Below are positions 1 through 12,200 of a DNA stretch of 64,000 bases, one piece after another (the first letter of the stretch is position 1; every line of letters begins with the position of its first letter). A program made the position numbers and the translations under genes. This stretch comes from Silicimonas algicola. Lineage in GTDB: Bacteria; Pseudomonadota; Alphaproteobacteria; Rhodobacterales; Rhodobacteraceae. The stretch is taken from assembly GCF_003148765.1 (NCBI RefSeq), contig NZ_QGGV01000003.1:1-64000 (forward strand), read 5' to 3'. The notes under the pieces were generated by a model. That model was not told the origin of the DNA. It worked only from the letters and a program-made list of their open reading frames with translations, and searched no databases.

Positions 1-710
1 GCGGCTCGATCGCCGCCTTCATGTCGTACAACGAGGCGCGGCGGTGGTCGAAGGAACCCGAGAAATTCGGCAAGGGGTCCGAGGAGGGGATCGCGGCACC
101 CGAGGCAGCGAACAACGCCGTCGCCTGCACCGCGCTCGTTCCCGTCCTGAGCTTCGGCATTCCCGGATCGAACTCCGCCGCGATCCTGATGGGCGGGATG
201 CTCATACACGGCCTGACACCAGGACCGATGCTGTTCCAGAAAGAACCGGAATTCGTATACGGACTATTCGGAGGCCTCGTGGTCGCCAACATCGCACAGC
301 TTCTGCTCGGCATCGTCATGATGACGCCTGCGCTATGGCTCGTGAACCGGCCCAAGCCCTACCTGATGGCCGCGATCTTTGCGTTGGTCTTCTCGGGGAT
401 CTACTCGATCCATGACAACACCTACGACCTCTACCTGGTGCTTCTCTTCGGTGTCGTGGGCTACCTTCTGAGGGTCTTCGGCTTTCCGTTCCTGCCGCTC
501 GTGCTGGGACTGGTGCTTGGCTACCTCGTGGAATCCAACTATCGGCGCTCGCTCGAACTGACGGCAGGAGACCACCGGATCTTCTGGGAAACGCCGATCT
601 CGTTCTGGTTGCTGGCGACCGCCGGGGTCTTCGTCGCGGGCTCGGCAATCCGGGACGTGATGGTGGGACGCAAGGCAACCCGCCAGGTCGTGGAGGACCC
701 GGCGGCATGA
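1..710 (+). CDS. Tripartite tricarboxylate transporter TctA family permease (C-terminal part)
   Basis: The 5' end lies outside the window; about 235 C-terminal residues are seen. This is the large membrane subunit of TctABC-type secondary carriers, which take up citrate-like carboxylates together with a periplasmic binding protein. The visible part has the family signature region with EAANNA followed by LSFGIPGSNSAAILMGG, then several hydrophobic segments (AIFALVFSGIYSI, LVLLFGVVGYLL, LPLVLGLVLGYLVESN). The stop overlaps the next start in an ATGA arrangement, so it is translationally coupled to the PrpD-like gene. Substrate is unknown. The TctB and TctC subunits are presumably upstream, outside the window. 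Confidence 0.9.
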   Translation, partial: GSIAAFMSYNEARRWSKEPEKFGKGSEEGIAAPEAANNAVACTALVPVLSFGIPGSNSAAILMGGMLIHGLTPGPMLFQKEPEFVYGLFGGLVVANIAQLLLGIVMMTPALWLVNRPKPYLMAAIFALVFSGIYSIHDNTYDLYLVLLFGVVGYLLRVFGFPFLPLVLGLVLGYLVESNYRRSLELTAGDHRIFWETPISFWLLATAGVFVAGSAIRDVMVGRKATRQVVEDPAA

Positions 711-2218
711 GCACGGTCTTTTCCGTCCGGCCGTGCCGCCCCGAAGCGCGGCCCGCGCCTGAAGAGCAGTTGTCCTGGGCACTGGCCGACCTCGCCGCGT
801 GCGACCGTCCGCTCGACACTGACGCCGCAGCCCTCGTCGGGTGCCGGCTGATCGACAACATGGCGATCGCCGTCGCCTCTCTCGATCGCTCGCCCGTTGC
901 CGCGGCCCGGGCCCAGGCGCTCTGTTTCCGTCGCGAAGGCGGGGCGCGGATTGTCGGCCTTCCGGTCGATCTGCGCGCCGACTGCACCTGGGCTGCCTTC
1001 GCCAACGCCACGGCCGTTCGCGAACTCGACTTCCACGACAGCTACTTCGCGCTCGACTCGAGCCATCCCGCCGACTGCATCATGACCCTTCTCGCCGTCG
1101 CGCAGCAGTGCGGCTGCACGGGCGACGACCTCGTCAGGGGTATCCTCGTGTCCTACGAGGTCCAGACCGCGCTGGTCCGGGGCCTGCCGCTTCAGCACCA
1201 CCGGATCGATCACGTGGCACACCTCGGTCCCGCAGTGGCGGCAGGGCTTGGGGCCATGCTGCGTCAGCCGGCCAGCGTGATCTACGAGGCCGTGAACCTC
1301 GCCGCGCATCTCTCGCTGTCCACCCGGCAGATCAGGAAGGGGCGCATATCGACCTGGAAGGCTTCGGCGCCCGGGCATATCGGCAAGTGCGCCATCGAGG
1401 CACTGGACCGCGCGATGCGCGGCGAGACGGCGCCCTCGCCGATCTACGAGGGCGACTACGGCATCCTCGCCGTCCTGCTCGGCGGGCAGGACGCGGAAGT
1501 GACCTTGCCGGGGCAGGGCGAGCCTTGCCACGCCATCCTCGATACCCTGCCCAAAACACATTCCGCCGGATACCACGGTCAGGCGATCATCGACCTGGCA
1601 CTCAGGCTGCACGGGCGGCTAGGAGACCTCGACCAGGTGGAAGCGATCACGATCCACACCAAGCGCATGACGCATGTGGTCATGGGCTCGGGCTCCGGCG
1701 ACCCCGACAAGTGGGACCCGCGCGCATCGAGGGAGACGCTCGACCATTCCGCGCCCTTCCAGTTCGCCCGCGCGCTGGTCGACGGGGACTGGCACCACGA
1801 CCGAAGCTACGATCCTGCACTCATCTCGGACCCCGCCTTCGTGCGCCTTTGGGGCAAGGTGCGGACCGTGGAGGACGAGGAATGGAACCGCAGGTTCGCC
1901 GCCGCCCGCCCCATCGACAAGGATCACGGCGGCAGAGCAGTCATCCGTTTTGCGGATGGCCGCGAACTGACCGAGGAACTGGCCGTTGCGGACTCCCATC
2001 CGCGTGGCGCCTTTCCTTGGGGGTTCGAGGACTACCGTCGCAAATTCGAGACCCTGACCGAGCCTTTCTTGTCCCGAGACGAGGGCGAGCGGTTCGTCGT
2101 CGCGGCCCGCGATCTGGCGAAGCTCTCCACGGAGGAGGTGCGACTCCTCGGCGTCGAGGCGGACCTGCGTCCCCCGACAGAGGGAGCGAAAGGACTTCTG
2201 GACCGGTCGCCCGCATGA
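707..2218 (+). CDS. MmgE/PrpD family protein
   Basis: 503 residues, full length for the MmgE/PrpD family (2-methylcitrate dehydratase PrpD, cis-aconitate decarboxylase, iminodisuccinate epimerase). Seen: the helical N-terminal domain with the family-typical ELDFHDSY and SHPAD segments (residues about 105-125), and a C-terminal domain carrying ITIHTKRMTH and HSAPFQFARALVDGDW. The start overlaps the transporter stop and its stop overlaps the rhodanese start, both as ATGA, so the three genes form one coupled unit. It probably acts on the carboxylic acid imported by the transporter. No other methylcitrate-cycle genes are visible, so a prpD symbol is not justified. Confidence 0.85.
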   Translation: MSTVFSVRPCRPEARPAPEEQLSWALADLAACDRPLDTDAAALVGCRLIDNMAIAVASLDRSPVAAARAQALCFRREGGARIVGLPVDLRADCTWAAFANATAVRELDFHDSYFALDSSHPADCIMTLLAVAQQCGCTGDDLVRGILVSYEVQTALVRGLPLQHHRIDHVAHLGPAVAAGLGAMLRQPASVIYEAVNLAAHLSLSTRQIRKGRISTWKASAPGHIGKCAIEALDRAMRGETAPSPIYEGDYGILAVLLGGQDAEVTLPGQGEPCHAILDTLPKTHSAGYHGQAIIDLALRLHGRLGDLDQVEAITIHTKRMTHVVMGSGSGDPDKWDPRASRETLDHSAPFQFARALVDGDWHHDRSYDPALISDPAFVRLWGKVRTVEDEEWNRRFAAARPIDKDHGGRAVIRFADGRELTEELAVADSHPRGAFPWGFEDYRRKFETLTEPFLSRDEGERFVVAARDLAKLSTEEVRLLGVEADLRPPTEGAKGLLDRSPA

Positions 2219-3489
2219 TCCCCATCAGCCCGCACGAGGTCATGGCCCGGCTCCGCACGCCCACTGTCGACGAGTGGGCGTTCCTCGACCTTCGCGAGAG
2301 AGCAGAGGCGGCGAGCGGGCACCCCTTCGGCTCCACCAATGTCCCTTCCAGCCGACTACACCTTGAGATCGGCCGCCTCGTCCCCCGGCCAGCGACCCCG
2401 CTCGTCCTCCTCGACGGTGGCGACGGTGCAGCCCGGCGCACGGCCGCGCGTCTCGAAGCCGTCGGACGGCGGCACATCTCCATCGTCGCGGGCGGCATCC
2501 CGGGCTGGCGTTCCGCGGGCTTACCGCTGTTCGAGGGCGAGCATACGTTTTCCAAGGCCTTTGGTGAGTGGGTGCAGCACCGCTTCGGCGTTCCGGACAT
2601 TGGACCCGACGATCTGGCGGCCCTGATCGACGGGGACCAGCCGCCCCTTCTCATCGACGGGAGACCCCTTGAGGAGCATCGGAAGTTCACCCTTCCCGGT
2701 GCCATCAGCTGCCCGAATGCGGAACTCGGACTGAGGCTTCCGTCCTTCGTCAAGCCGGGCAGGACCATCGTGGTACATTGCGCCGGGCGCACACGGTCGA
2801 TCATCGGCGCTCAGACGCTGCGCGACTTCGGTCTTCCGAATCCCGTCGTTGCTCTGCAAGACGGCACACAGGGCTGGGAGTTGTCCGGCAGACACCGGGA
2901 GTTCGGAGCAGACCGCCCCATTCCTCCGCCCTCGACGGAGGCACAGGACGCTGCCACGGAGATGGCGAGAAGGGTGCTGCTGTCAGAACGCGTCCCGGAG
3001 GTGGATGCGTCAGAACTTGGCCGGTGGACGGAAGATGAGAAGCGCACGACCTACCTTTTCGATCCCCGTGAGGAGGCTGAAGGCCATACCACCCCCGGCT
3101 TCCGCAGCGCGCCGGGAACCACGCTCCTCCAGCAAATCGATCGTTACATTGCGGTCAGGGGAGCTCGTGTAGTCCTCTGGGATCCCAAGCTCGTTCGCGC
3201 CACGTTCGGCGTGCTGTGGCTTCGCCGCATGGGACTCGACGCCTATGTGCTGACCGAGCCGCCGACCCTGCCGTCCGCGCGAGCCGACAGCGAAACTGTG
3301 ATGCCGGCCGACGATCCCATCCACGACGTGGTGCCCGAAGCGAAACTGCCCTTCGCCGACCGCCACAATGGCAACCTCGACGACGCACGCGCCTATCTTG
3401 CTTGGGAGACTGGCCTCTTGGGACGGCTCGAGGCCGCCGGGATGGTGCTGTGGGAACCGAGACAATCGGGAACGCACTGCACGGCTTGA
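2215..3489 (+). CDS. Multidomain rhodanese-like protein
   Basis: 424 residues starting at the ATG that overlaps the previous stop (ATGA). Three rhodanese-like modules can be traced: residues about 5-105 (WAFLDLRERAEA, ending IVAGGIPGWRSAGLP), 125-230 (PPLLIDGRPLEEHRKFTLPG, then the active loop CAGRTRS with Cys189, ending LQDGTQGWELSG) and 265-350 (TYLFDPREEAEGHTTPG). Only the middle module has the catalytic Cys; the first has LLDGGDG and the third LWDPKLV at the loop position. Rhodaneses move sulfane sulfur between thiol carriers. Coupling to a PrpD-like enzyme and TctA suggests a sulfur-containing or thioester-related substrate, which is inference. Confidence 0.85.
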   Translation: MIPISPHEVMARLRTPTVDEWAFLDLRERAEAASGHPFGSTNVPSSRLHLEIGRLVPRPATPLVLLDGGDGAARRTAARLEAVGRRHISIVAGGIPGWRSAGLPLFEGEHTFSKAFGEWVQHRFGVPDIGPDDLAALIDGDQPPLLIDGRPLEEHRKFTLPGAISCPNAELGLRLPSFVKPGRTIVVHCAGRTRSIIGAQTLRDFGLPNPVVALQDGTQGWELSGRHREFGADRPIPPPSTEAQDAATEMARRVLLSERVPEVDASELGRWTEDEKRTTYLFDPREEAEGHTTPGFRSAPGTTLLQQIDRYIAVRGARVVLWDPKLVRATFGVLWLRRMGLDAYVLTEPPTLPSARADSETVMPADDPIHDVVPEAKLPFADRHNGNLDDARAYLAWETGLLGRLEAAGMVLWEPRQSGTHCTA

Positions 3490-3578
3490 AGGTCTTGTAG
3501 CCTCGATCGTCCTGTCGAACCCTGGGTCGCCGTGCCACGGCGTTCGCCGCGGGCATGCGCCACGGAACCTGCGCCCAA

Positions 3579-4955
3579 CTACGCACTCAGCGAGGCCAGG
3601 ATCGTGGCGACGAGGCCCTCGGCCCTGAAGTCGATGCCGACCGAGTGAGGTGGCGGCAACGCCCCGCCCGAAAGCAGCTTCAGGCCGAAACCGTCCGTCC
3701 GGGGAGCATCGACCCGAGGTCCGCCCGTTTCGCGCCACTCCATGCGCAGGAGGTCGTCCTCCACGGTCCACGTCAGGGTGACGCGTCCCGTCTCCGTCGA
3801 GAGAGCGCCGTGCTTCAGGGCATTCGTGGCAAGCTCGTGCAAGACAAGAGCAATTCCGGTGAACACGGACTCCGGAAGGTCGAGATCGGGGCCCTGAATG
3901 TCGAAGGGATCCTGATCTTCGGGTCTGAACGGCAAGAGCGACCGCTCCACGAGGGCGCCCAGCCGGAGGGTCTTCTCGCGTTCGCCGAACATGAGTTCGG
4001 TGGACAAGGTAAGCGCCCGAATGCGACCGAGGTAAGTGTCGAGCTTCGCATCCCCGGACCAGGTCTGCCGAGCGAAAGCCCCAGCAAGCTGCACCATGTT
4101 CTTCAGCCGGTGGCGCAACTCCTGGTTCATGGTGGTGAGCAGCTGTTCGGCTCGGGCCTGATCCGTGGCATCGAACAGAATACCGATCACACGTTGCGCG
4201 CTGGCGTTCAGCCTGGGCGTCTGATCGAGCGCCGCGCGCAGGACATAGGTGACCTCGCCCTTGCCCGGCACAAGATAGCGCACCCTTGCCTGCAGGCTCG
4301 TTTCGCCCCGCGCCCGCGCCGCGGCGCCCTCGTCCTCGATGCGTTCGCGTTCGCCGGGCGCATACCTCGAACGCAGCTCCTCGACCGTCGGATGGGCTGA
4401 TTCCGGGAACCCGAGCATGCGGTTCAGCTCGGGCGAGTGCGCTACCGTATTGGTCTCGAGATCCAGATCCCAGACGGCCATTTCGGCGGCGTCTATCGCA
4501 AGCCGCAGCCTCTCCTCGCTTGCCGCGAGGGCCTGCCGGGTCAATTCCCTGTCGGTTACGTCCTGAACGGAACCAGCATAGAGCACCGCGTTTGCGTCCG
4601 GGCTCTCGTCGTCGAACTCGGCGATTCCATGCGCACGAATCCATCGCGGTTCACCCGTGTCGAAGCGCCTGATCCGATACATGTAATGTTCGTCGGATCG
4701 GACGCTCGGGTCCATCGCGCGACCTGCCGCGGCGAGCACCGCCTCGAGATCGTCCGGGTGTATCGCGCCATGGACGATTTCACGCGTAATGGCTCCTTCC
4801 GGAGGAAAGCCGAAGATCGACCTCGCTACGTCCGAGTAGGCCAGCCGGCCTTCGCGGACATGCAATTCCCAAACGCCGATTCCCGCCGCCCGGCAGGCAA
4901 GCTCGTATCGGTCGGCGGGTTCATGAAGCTCCATGCGATTGGCGGTCTGTTCCAT
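3579..4955 (-). CDS. PAS-PAS HWE-family sensor histidine kinase
   Basis: 458 residues, no membrane segment, so a soluble sensor. Two PAS modules (about 15-135, with IHPDDLEAVL and the closing VQDVTDRE; about 145-268) precede an HWE/HisKA_2 kinase core: phosphoacceptor His282 in RHRLKN, the N-box HELATNALKHGAL (373-385) and the WRETGG motif (407-412) that defines the HWE class, followed by DGFGLKLL. HWE kinases typically feed PhyR-like or single-domain regulators in alphaproteobacteria. It lies 128 nt downstream of the receiver gene on the same strand and may share its operon. The ATG at 4955 is used; an internal ATG at codon 8 is possible. Confidence 0.9.
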   Translation of the reverse strand: MEQTANRMELHEPADRYELACRAAGIGVWELHVREGRLAYSDVARSIFGFPPEGAITREIVHGAIHPDDLEAVLAAAGRAMDPSVRSDEHYMYRIRRFDTGEPRWIRAHGIAEFDDESPDANAVLYAGSVQDVTDRELTRQALAASEERLRLAIDAAEMAVWDLDLETNTVAHSPELNRMLGFPESAHPTVEELRSRYAPGERERIEDEGAAARARGETSLQARVRYLVPGKGEVTYVLRAALDQTPRLNASAQRVIGILFDATDQARAEQLLTTMNQELRHRLKNMVQLAGAFARQTWSGDAKLDTYLGRIRALTLSTELMFGEREKTLRLGALVERSLLPFRPEDQDPFDIQGPDLDLPESVFTGIALVLHELATNALKHGALSTETGRVTLTWTVEDDLLRMEWRETGGPRVDAPRTDGFGLKLLSGGALPPPHSVGIDFRAEGLVATILASLSA

Positions 4956-5083
4956 CGGTCCCGAAAGGTTGAAGATTCACGGCAGACGGAAAGAATTGCT
5001 TTTCAACCTAACAGCGAAGCCCTGTCGCGCAATATGGAAAAGAATGGCCGAAATAGGAGGCCGCTTGTGGACGGACACCACGG

Positions 5084-5452
5084 TCATTCGATCGGAAACA
5101 ACCGCTCGAGCACACGTTCCACGTCCGCCTGGCAATATGGCTTGGCGAGGAGGGGCGCGTCGGCCCAGGCGGCGACGACTTCCTTGCCATAGCCCGTGGC
5201 CAGGGCGAAGCCGATGCGCCTCTCCGTCAGCGACGCCGCCACCGGGTCGATCCGGATACCCCGGACGTTGACGTCGAGGATCGCCGCATCGAAGGTCGCG
5301 TCCCTCGCCAGCGTGAGCGCGTCGTCGATGTTGTAGGCAGGTCCGATGACGGTCACGCCGTGATCTTCCAGGAAATGCTGAAGCATCGCGGCGACGAGGA
5401 ACTCGTCTTCGACCACGAGAATGCGCCGCCCCCGGGCGGGTGATGCGCTCAC
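5084..5452 (-). CDS. Stand-alone response regulator receiver protein
   Basis: 122 residues made of one receiver domain: acidic pocket Glu15-Asp16 (VVEDE), phosphoacceptor Asp60 (AILDVNV), Thr87 (ATGYG) and Lys104 (LAKPY). No output domain, so it acts by protein contact or as a phosphate sink or shuttle. It starts with GTG inside the stop of the upstream kinase gene (GTGA overlap), meaning tight translational coupling and probably the kinase's direct partner. It lacks the sigma-like domain of PhyR, so it is not PhyR itself; many alphaproteobacterial HWE kinases have such single-domain regulators. Confidence 0.9.
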   Translation of the reverse strand: MSASPARGRRILVVEDEFLVAAMLQHFLEDHGVTVIGPAYNIDDALTLARDATFDAAILDVNVRGIRIDPVAASLTERRIGFALATGYGKEVVAAWADAPLLAKPYCQADVERVLERLFPIE

Positions 5453-6945
5453 TGTGGCCCCCGTTGCAGGGGCGCGCGCACCGTGCAGCGCAGACCTTGC
5501 TTCTGGAAGTCGAGGATGACCTCGCCGTCGAGGTCGTTGGCGAGAACCCTTTCGATCATGAAGGTGCCGAACCCCCGACCGGATGGCGTCTCCACGGGTG
5601 GTCCGCCGCGCTCCGCCCAGGTCAGTTCGAGGTCGGATCCCCGCAGAAGTTGCCAGTCGACCAGCACGCTCCCGCTGTCGCAGGACAGGGCCCCATACTT
5701 CATCGCGTTCGTGTTCAACTCGTGTATCGCCATCGCCACGGCCAGCGACTGCTTCGGGCTCAGCCTGACGTGGGGCCCATTCAACTCGATCCGCGCCCCG
5801 TCGGCGTCGGAGACGGCGAGGGCGTCCGTCAGCAGTTCCCTGAGCGGCGCGCTTTCCCAGTTCGCCTTGGTCAGAAGGCTATGGGCTGCGGCGAGGCTTG
5901 CGAGGCGGTCATGGAAGTCGTCGGCCAGGCGGCTTCCCTCGGCTCCCTTCAGGGTCTGGTGCGCGATGGCCTGCACCAGGGCGAGGGTGTTCTTCACCCG
6001 ATGATTGAGTTCGTTGAAGATCATCTCCCGCTGCGCGGCCGCCTCTTCCTGCTCGGTGATGTCCACGTTGACGCCGATCATCCCGAGAAACTCGCCCGTG
6101 GCCGAAGAATAGGGACGAGCGGTGGTGGTCAGGGTCCGATAGTCGCCGTCCACGTTGCGATACCGGCCGGTGACCGAGAAGGGCTGCTGCCGGACTGTCG
6201 CGGCCACAACCTCGGCGGTGATGTGCTCGGCGTCGTCCGGGTGCATCGTCGAATGCCAGTCGAAGGTCGCCACCTCGTCTTCGCTGATACCCCAGGCATT
6301 CCTCAGCATCCGGTTGAGGTGGAGGCACGACCCGTCGCGGTCGCTCATCCAGATCATCACCGGCGCGTCTTCCGACATCAGACGGAAGCGGATCGCGGAG
6401 TCCCGAAGCGCCGCCTCGGCCGCCTGCCGCTGCTCCTCGGCCCTCAGCCTCTCGACGCTGAACCCGACCTGGCGCGCGATCGTGACGGCAAGGTCCATCT
6501 CGTGTCCGGACAGGACACGACGGTTGGCGTAGTAGGTCATGAACTTGCCTACGACCCGCCCCCTCACCGTAAGGGGAAAGAAGCCGAGACTGCGGATGTC
6601 CTCGCGCCGGATGATCTTCTTGATCCAGTCCGGTTCGTCGGTCTCGTCGATATCGGTGACGAAGATGGGGGTCGGGAAAAGCTCGCCGCACGACCACGGC
6701 GTGTGCCCTTCGAGTTGACGCCGATAGTCCGCAGACAGTCCGCGGGTGGCCTTGAAGCGCATGACCTCGTCGTCATCGAACAGCAGGATCGAGGCGCGAG
6801 AACATCCAAGCGTCGAGGTGATGGCGTCGAGCCCGGCCTCGAACACCTCGTCGATCGACGTCGTGCGGTAAAGTCTGTCGGTCAGTATATAAAGGGATTG
6901 AAGCTCATCGACGTTAGATTTTTCCGTCACCTGGCTCCCGACCAT
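5449..6945 (-). CDS. GAF-PAS HWE-family sensor histidine kinase
   Basis: 498 residues from the ATG at 6945, which has a G-rich ribosome site about 9 nt upstream; an in-frame GTG at 6954 would touch that G run. Soluble. Domains: GAF at about 25-165, PAS at about 180-305 (MHPDDAEHI, then VNVDITEQE), then the HWE core with phosphoacceptor His in LNHRVKN (about 315), N-box HELNTNAMKYGAL, motif TWAERGGP, and RGFGTFMIERVL. GAF plus PAS suggests a small-molecule, redox or light cue; no flavin-LOV cysteine motif is evident in the PAS. The stop overlaps the receiver gene. First gene of the three-gene signalling cluster. Confidence 0.9.
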   Translation of the reverse strand: MVGSQVTEKSNVDELQSLYILTDRLYRTTSIDEVFEAGLDAITSTLGCSRASILLFDDDEVMRFKATRGLSADYRRQLEGHTPWSCGELFPTPIFVTDIDETDEPDWIKKIIRREDIRSLGFFPLTVRGRVVGKFMTYYANRRVLSGHEMDLAVTIARQVGFSVERLRAEEQRQAAEAALRDSAIRFRLMSEDAPVMIWMSDRDGSCLHLNRMLRNAWGISEDEVATFDWHSTMHPDDAEHITAEVVAATVRQQPFSVTGRYRNVDGDYRTLTTTARPYSSATGEFLGMIGVNVDITEQEEAAAQREMIFNELNHRVKNTLALVQAIAHQTLKGAEGSRLADDFHDRLASLAAAHSLLTKANWESAPLRELLTDALAVSDADGARIELNGPHVRLSPKQSLAVAMAIHELNTNAMKYGALSCDSGSVLVDWQLLRGSDLELTWAERGGPPVETPSGRGFGTFMIERVLANDLDGEVILDFQKQGLRCTVRAPLQRGPQ

Positions 6946-7082
6946 GCGACACACCCCCCGTTTTTCGTGCCGCTTGAGCGACCGGAACTCTCTTGACGAG
7001 GCGGTGCCCCAGGTTCCTCACGACCGTCCAAACGCACAGGCGCAGGAAAGGTTCCCCCCTGTGGCAGAGATTTTTTGCGTCG

Positions 7083-9274
<2,192 letters not shown>

Positions 9275-9275
<1 letters not shown>

Positions 9276-12200
9276 CAAGAGTCATCTCCGTTTTCGTCGA
9301 GAAGCGACAGTAGGCCGCGTAGGGGAATGTCGATCCAGTCCGGCCGCATGGACATCTCGTAGGCCACTTCGTACGCCGCTTTCTGTATCAGGAAGAGGTC
9401 GAGCAGCGCGGTCTCGAAGTCGCGGTCAGATGGGTGCAGCGATGCGCTGCCGAGTGTGTCTCGGTATGCTTCCAGGAAGGCGCCCTGCGTCGCGTCGCGC
9501 CAACCCGCAACACCCGCAAGGGTGCGCTCGGCGTCGGCGCCGATCTCGATCCGGCGGCGCACCGTGGACCAGAGCGCATAGTCGAAGCTGCGAAGCATCC
9601 CTGCCACGTCTCGCAAGGGTGACGACTTTGCCTGCCGCTCTCCCAGGCTTCGGGTGGGCTCGCCCTCGAAGTCGATGATCATCACGTCGGTCTCGACCAC
9701 GAGGACCTGTCCGAGATGATAATCCCCGTGAATCCTGCACTTTCCACCCGAAGGACTGCTTCCGCGCAAGGACGTCAGGCGCGCCTCGAAATCGCCGCGC
9801 GCGGCCAGCACCTTGTCGGCCAGCTCTTGCCCGCTGTCGCGAAGCGCGTTCCGCTGTGCCGCGAGCCGGTCGAAGACCTCACTCACCTCTCGCGTCACAT
9901 CGTCGACGAGCAGGGCGAGGTCGCCCTCCGTCAGCGGCTCTTCCGAGAACGCCGTGCCCGGCTTTCCGCTGGCCAGTGCGAGGTGCAGTTCACCCGTGCG
10001 CCGGCCAAGGACGGCGCCGAGATCGAGGGGACCGCCCATGACGTGATCGTCCTCGCCACCGGAGATCTTCTCGGTCATCTCCTCGCGCTCCATGTCGCGC
10101 TCGAGCGCTTCGGTCACATAGCGCCAGGCGTCGCCCTGGTTCCGCACGAACTCCGACGCGGCGGCGAGCGTCGTCGGCGTGCCGTCAGGGGCAACCCAGT
10201 CGATCGTGCCCAGCAGGGCGGGGCTCGCCTCGAACTCCGTCTCCTCGGTCAGGAAGCGGGCAACCTCAATGTCGGGCTGCACCCCCTGCCGCAGGCGGCG
10301 GTAGAGCTTGAGGATCACCTTGTCCGAGAACGCGATGGAGGCGTTGGATTGCTCGGCCGACAGAAGTCGCGGCTCGCCCGGGTCGGCGGCATGCTCGGCC
10401 AGCGCATCGCTGCCCCGGAACGCGACGCTGCCTTCACCGGCGGGCAAATCCACGCCCTCGACCATCGCGGACAGCAGCGCCCGAGCCATCTCCTCGTCGA
10501 CTGCGCCGTCCAGCAACGCGCCCACGCGGTTCGCGCGGCGCAGCTTTGCGAGGGTCGCAGGCAACCTTGGTCCGATCGTCAGCGCATCCTCGCCCCAGAC
10601 GGCCGAGAGCGGCAGGAAATACTGCGCCTCACCGCTGGCGGACGTGACGTCGACGACCGAGAGCAGGTGGCTCCCATTCCCCATCTCGGCAAGCTGGCGC
10701 ATCTTCACGCCGTCGATCCGCTCTTCCTTCGCGGCGAACCAGCGCTGCAGCGGCAGGTAGTCGCGCAACGTCTGCCGTTCGAACTGCGGGGCAGACGCAT
10801 CGGCCAGGGCCGACGAGATCGTTCCGTTTCGCGTCGTCAGGGTCAGGAAGTCTGGCAGCGTCTGGGTATAGGGCGTGTGCCACTCCGGCGCGGCTTCCTC
10901 TTCGGCGAGGAGGAACCAGTAGAAGCCATAGGCAGGCAGCGTCAGCAGATAAGGCAACTCGCCCACGGGCGGGAACGGCGACTGACCCGTGAGCTCGACG
11001 GGCACGCGACCGTTGAACTGGGACAGGTCGATCTCGGCGGCCTGGGCCTGGCGCGAGAGGTTCGCCACGCACAACACCACCTCGTCTTCGAAGCGGCGGA
11101 GGTAAGCGAGCACCTTGCGATTGCGGGGGTACAGCAGCTCGATCTCGCCGCGTCCGAAGACCGGGTGGCGCTGGCGCACCGCGATCATGCGCTTCACCCA
11201 GTTCAAGAGCGACGTGGGCGAGCTGTGCTGCGCCTCGACGTTGATCGCCTCGTAGCCGTGGACCGGGTCCTGGATGATCGGCAGGTAAAGTTGCTGCGGA
11301 TTGGCGCGCGAGAACCCGGCATTGCGGTCGGCCGACCATTGCATCGGCGTGCGCACCCCGTCGCGGTCGCCGAGATAATAGTTGTCGCCCATCCCGATCT
11401 CGTCGCCGTAGTACACGATCGGCGTTCCGGGCATGGAATAGAGCAGCGAATTCAGCAGCTCGATCTTGCGCCGGTCGTTCTGCAACAGCGGAGCGAGGCG
11501 GCGGCGAATGCCCATGTTGATCCGCGCCCGCCGGTCCTCGGCATAGAAATTCCACAGGTAATCCCGCTCGCGGTCCGTCACCATTTCCAGCGTCAGCTCG
11601 TCATGGTTGCGCAGGAAGATCGCCCACTGGCAATCCTCGGGGATCGCGGGCGTCTGCCGGATGATGTCGGTGATCGGGTAGCGGTCCTCCTGGGCCACGG
11701 CCATGTACATCCGCGGCATCAGCGGGAAATGAAACCCCATGTGGCACTCGTCGCCCTCGCCGAAATAGGGGCGGGTGTCCTCGGGCCACTGGTTCGCTTC
11801 GGCCAGAAGCATCCGCCCGCTGTAGTGCTTGTCGAGGTCGGCGCGGATCGCCTTCAGCACGTCGTGGGTCTCGGGCAGGTTCTCGTTGTTGGTTCCGTCG
11901 CGCTCCACCAGGTAGGGGATCGCGTCGAGCCGCAGCCCGTCGACGCCCTTGTCGAGCCAGAAGTGCATCACGTCGAGCACCTCCTCCAGCACCTGCGGAT
12001 TGTCGAAGTTCAGGTCGGGCTGATGGTCGAAGAAGCGATGCCAGTAGAACTGCTCGGCGATCGGGTCCCACGACCAGTTCGAGTCGTGAGTGTCGTTGAA
12101 GATCACCCGTGTCTCGTCCATCCACTTCGACGGATCGTCGGACCACACGTAGAAATCGCGCTCGGGCGACCCCTTGGGCGCGCGCCGCGCCCGCTGGAAC

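Noticed and set aside
841-2214. Apparent long N-terminal extension of the rhodanese protein running through the PrpD-like gene.
   Set aside because: The extension is Arg/Pro-rich and antagonistic to the real PrpD frame; the ATG at 2215 overlapping the PrpD stop is the natural start.
5084-5452. Possible PhyR anti-anti-sigma factor beside HWE kinases.
   Set aside because: The protein is only a receiver domain; the sigma-like domain that defines PhyR is absent, and no nepR or ecfG gene is adjacent.
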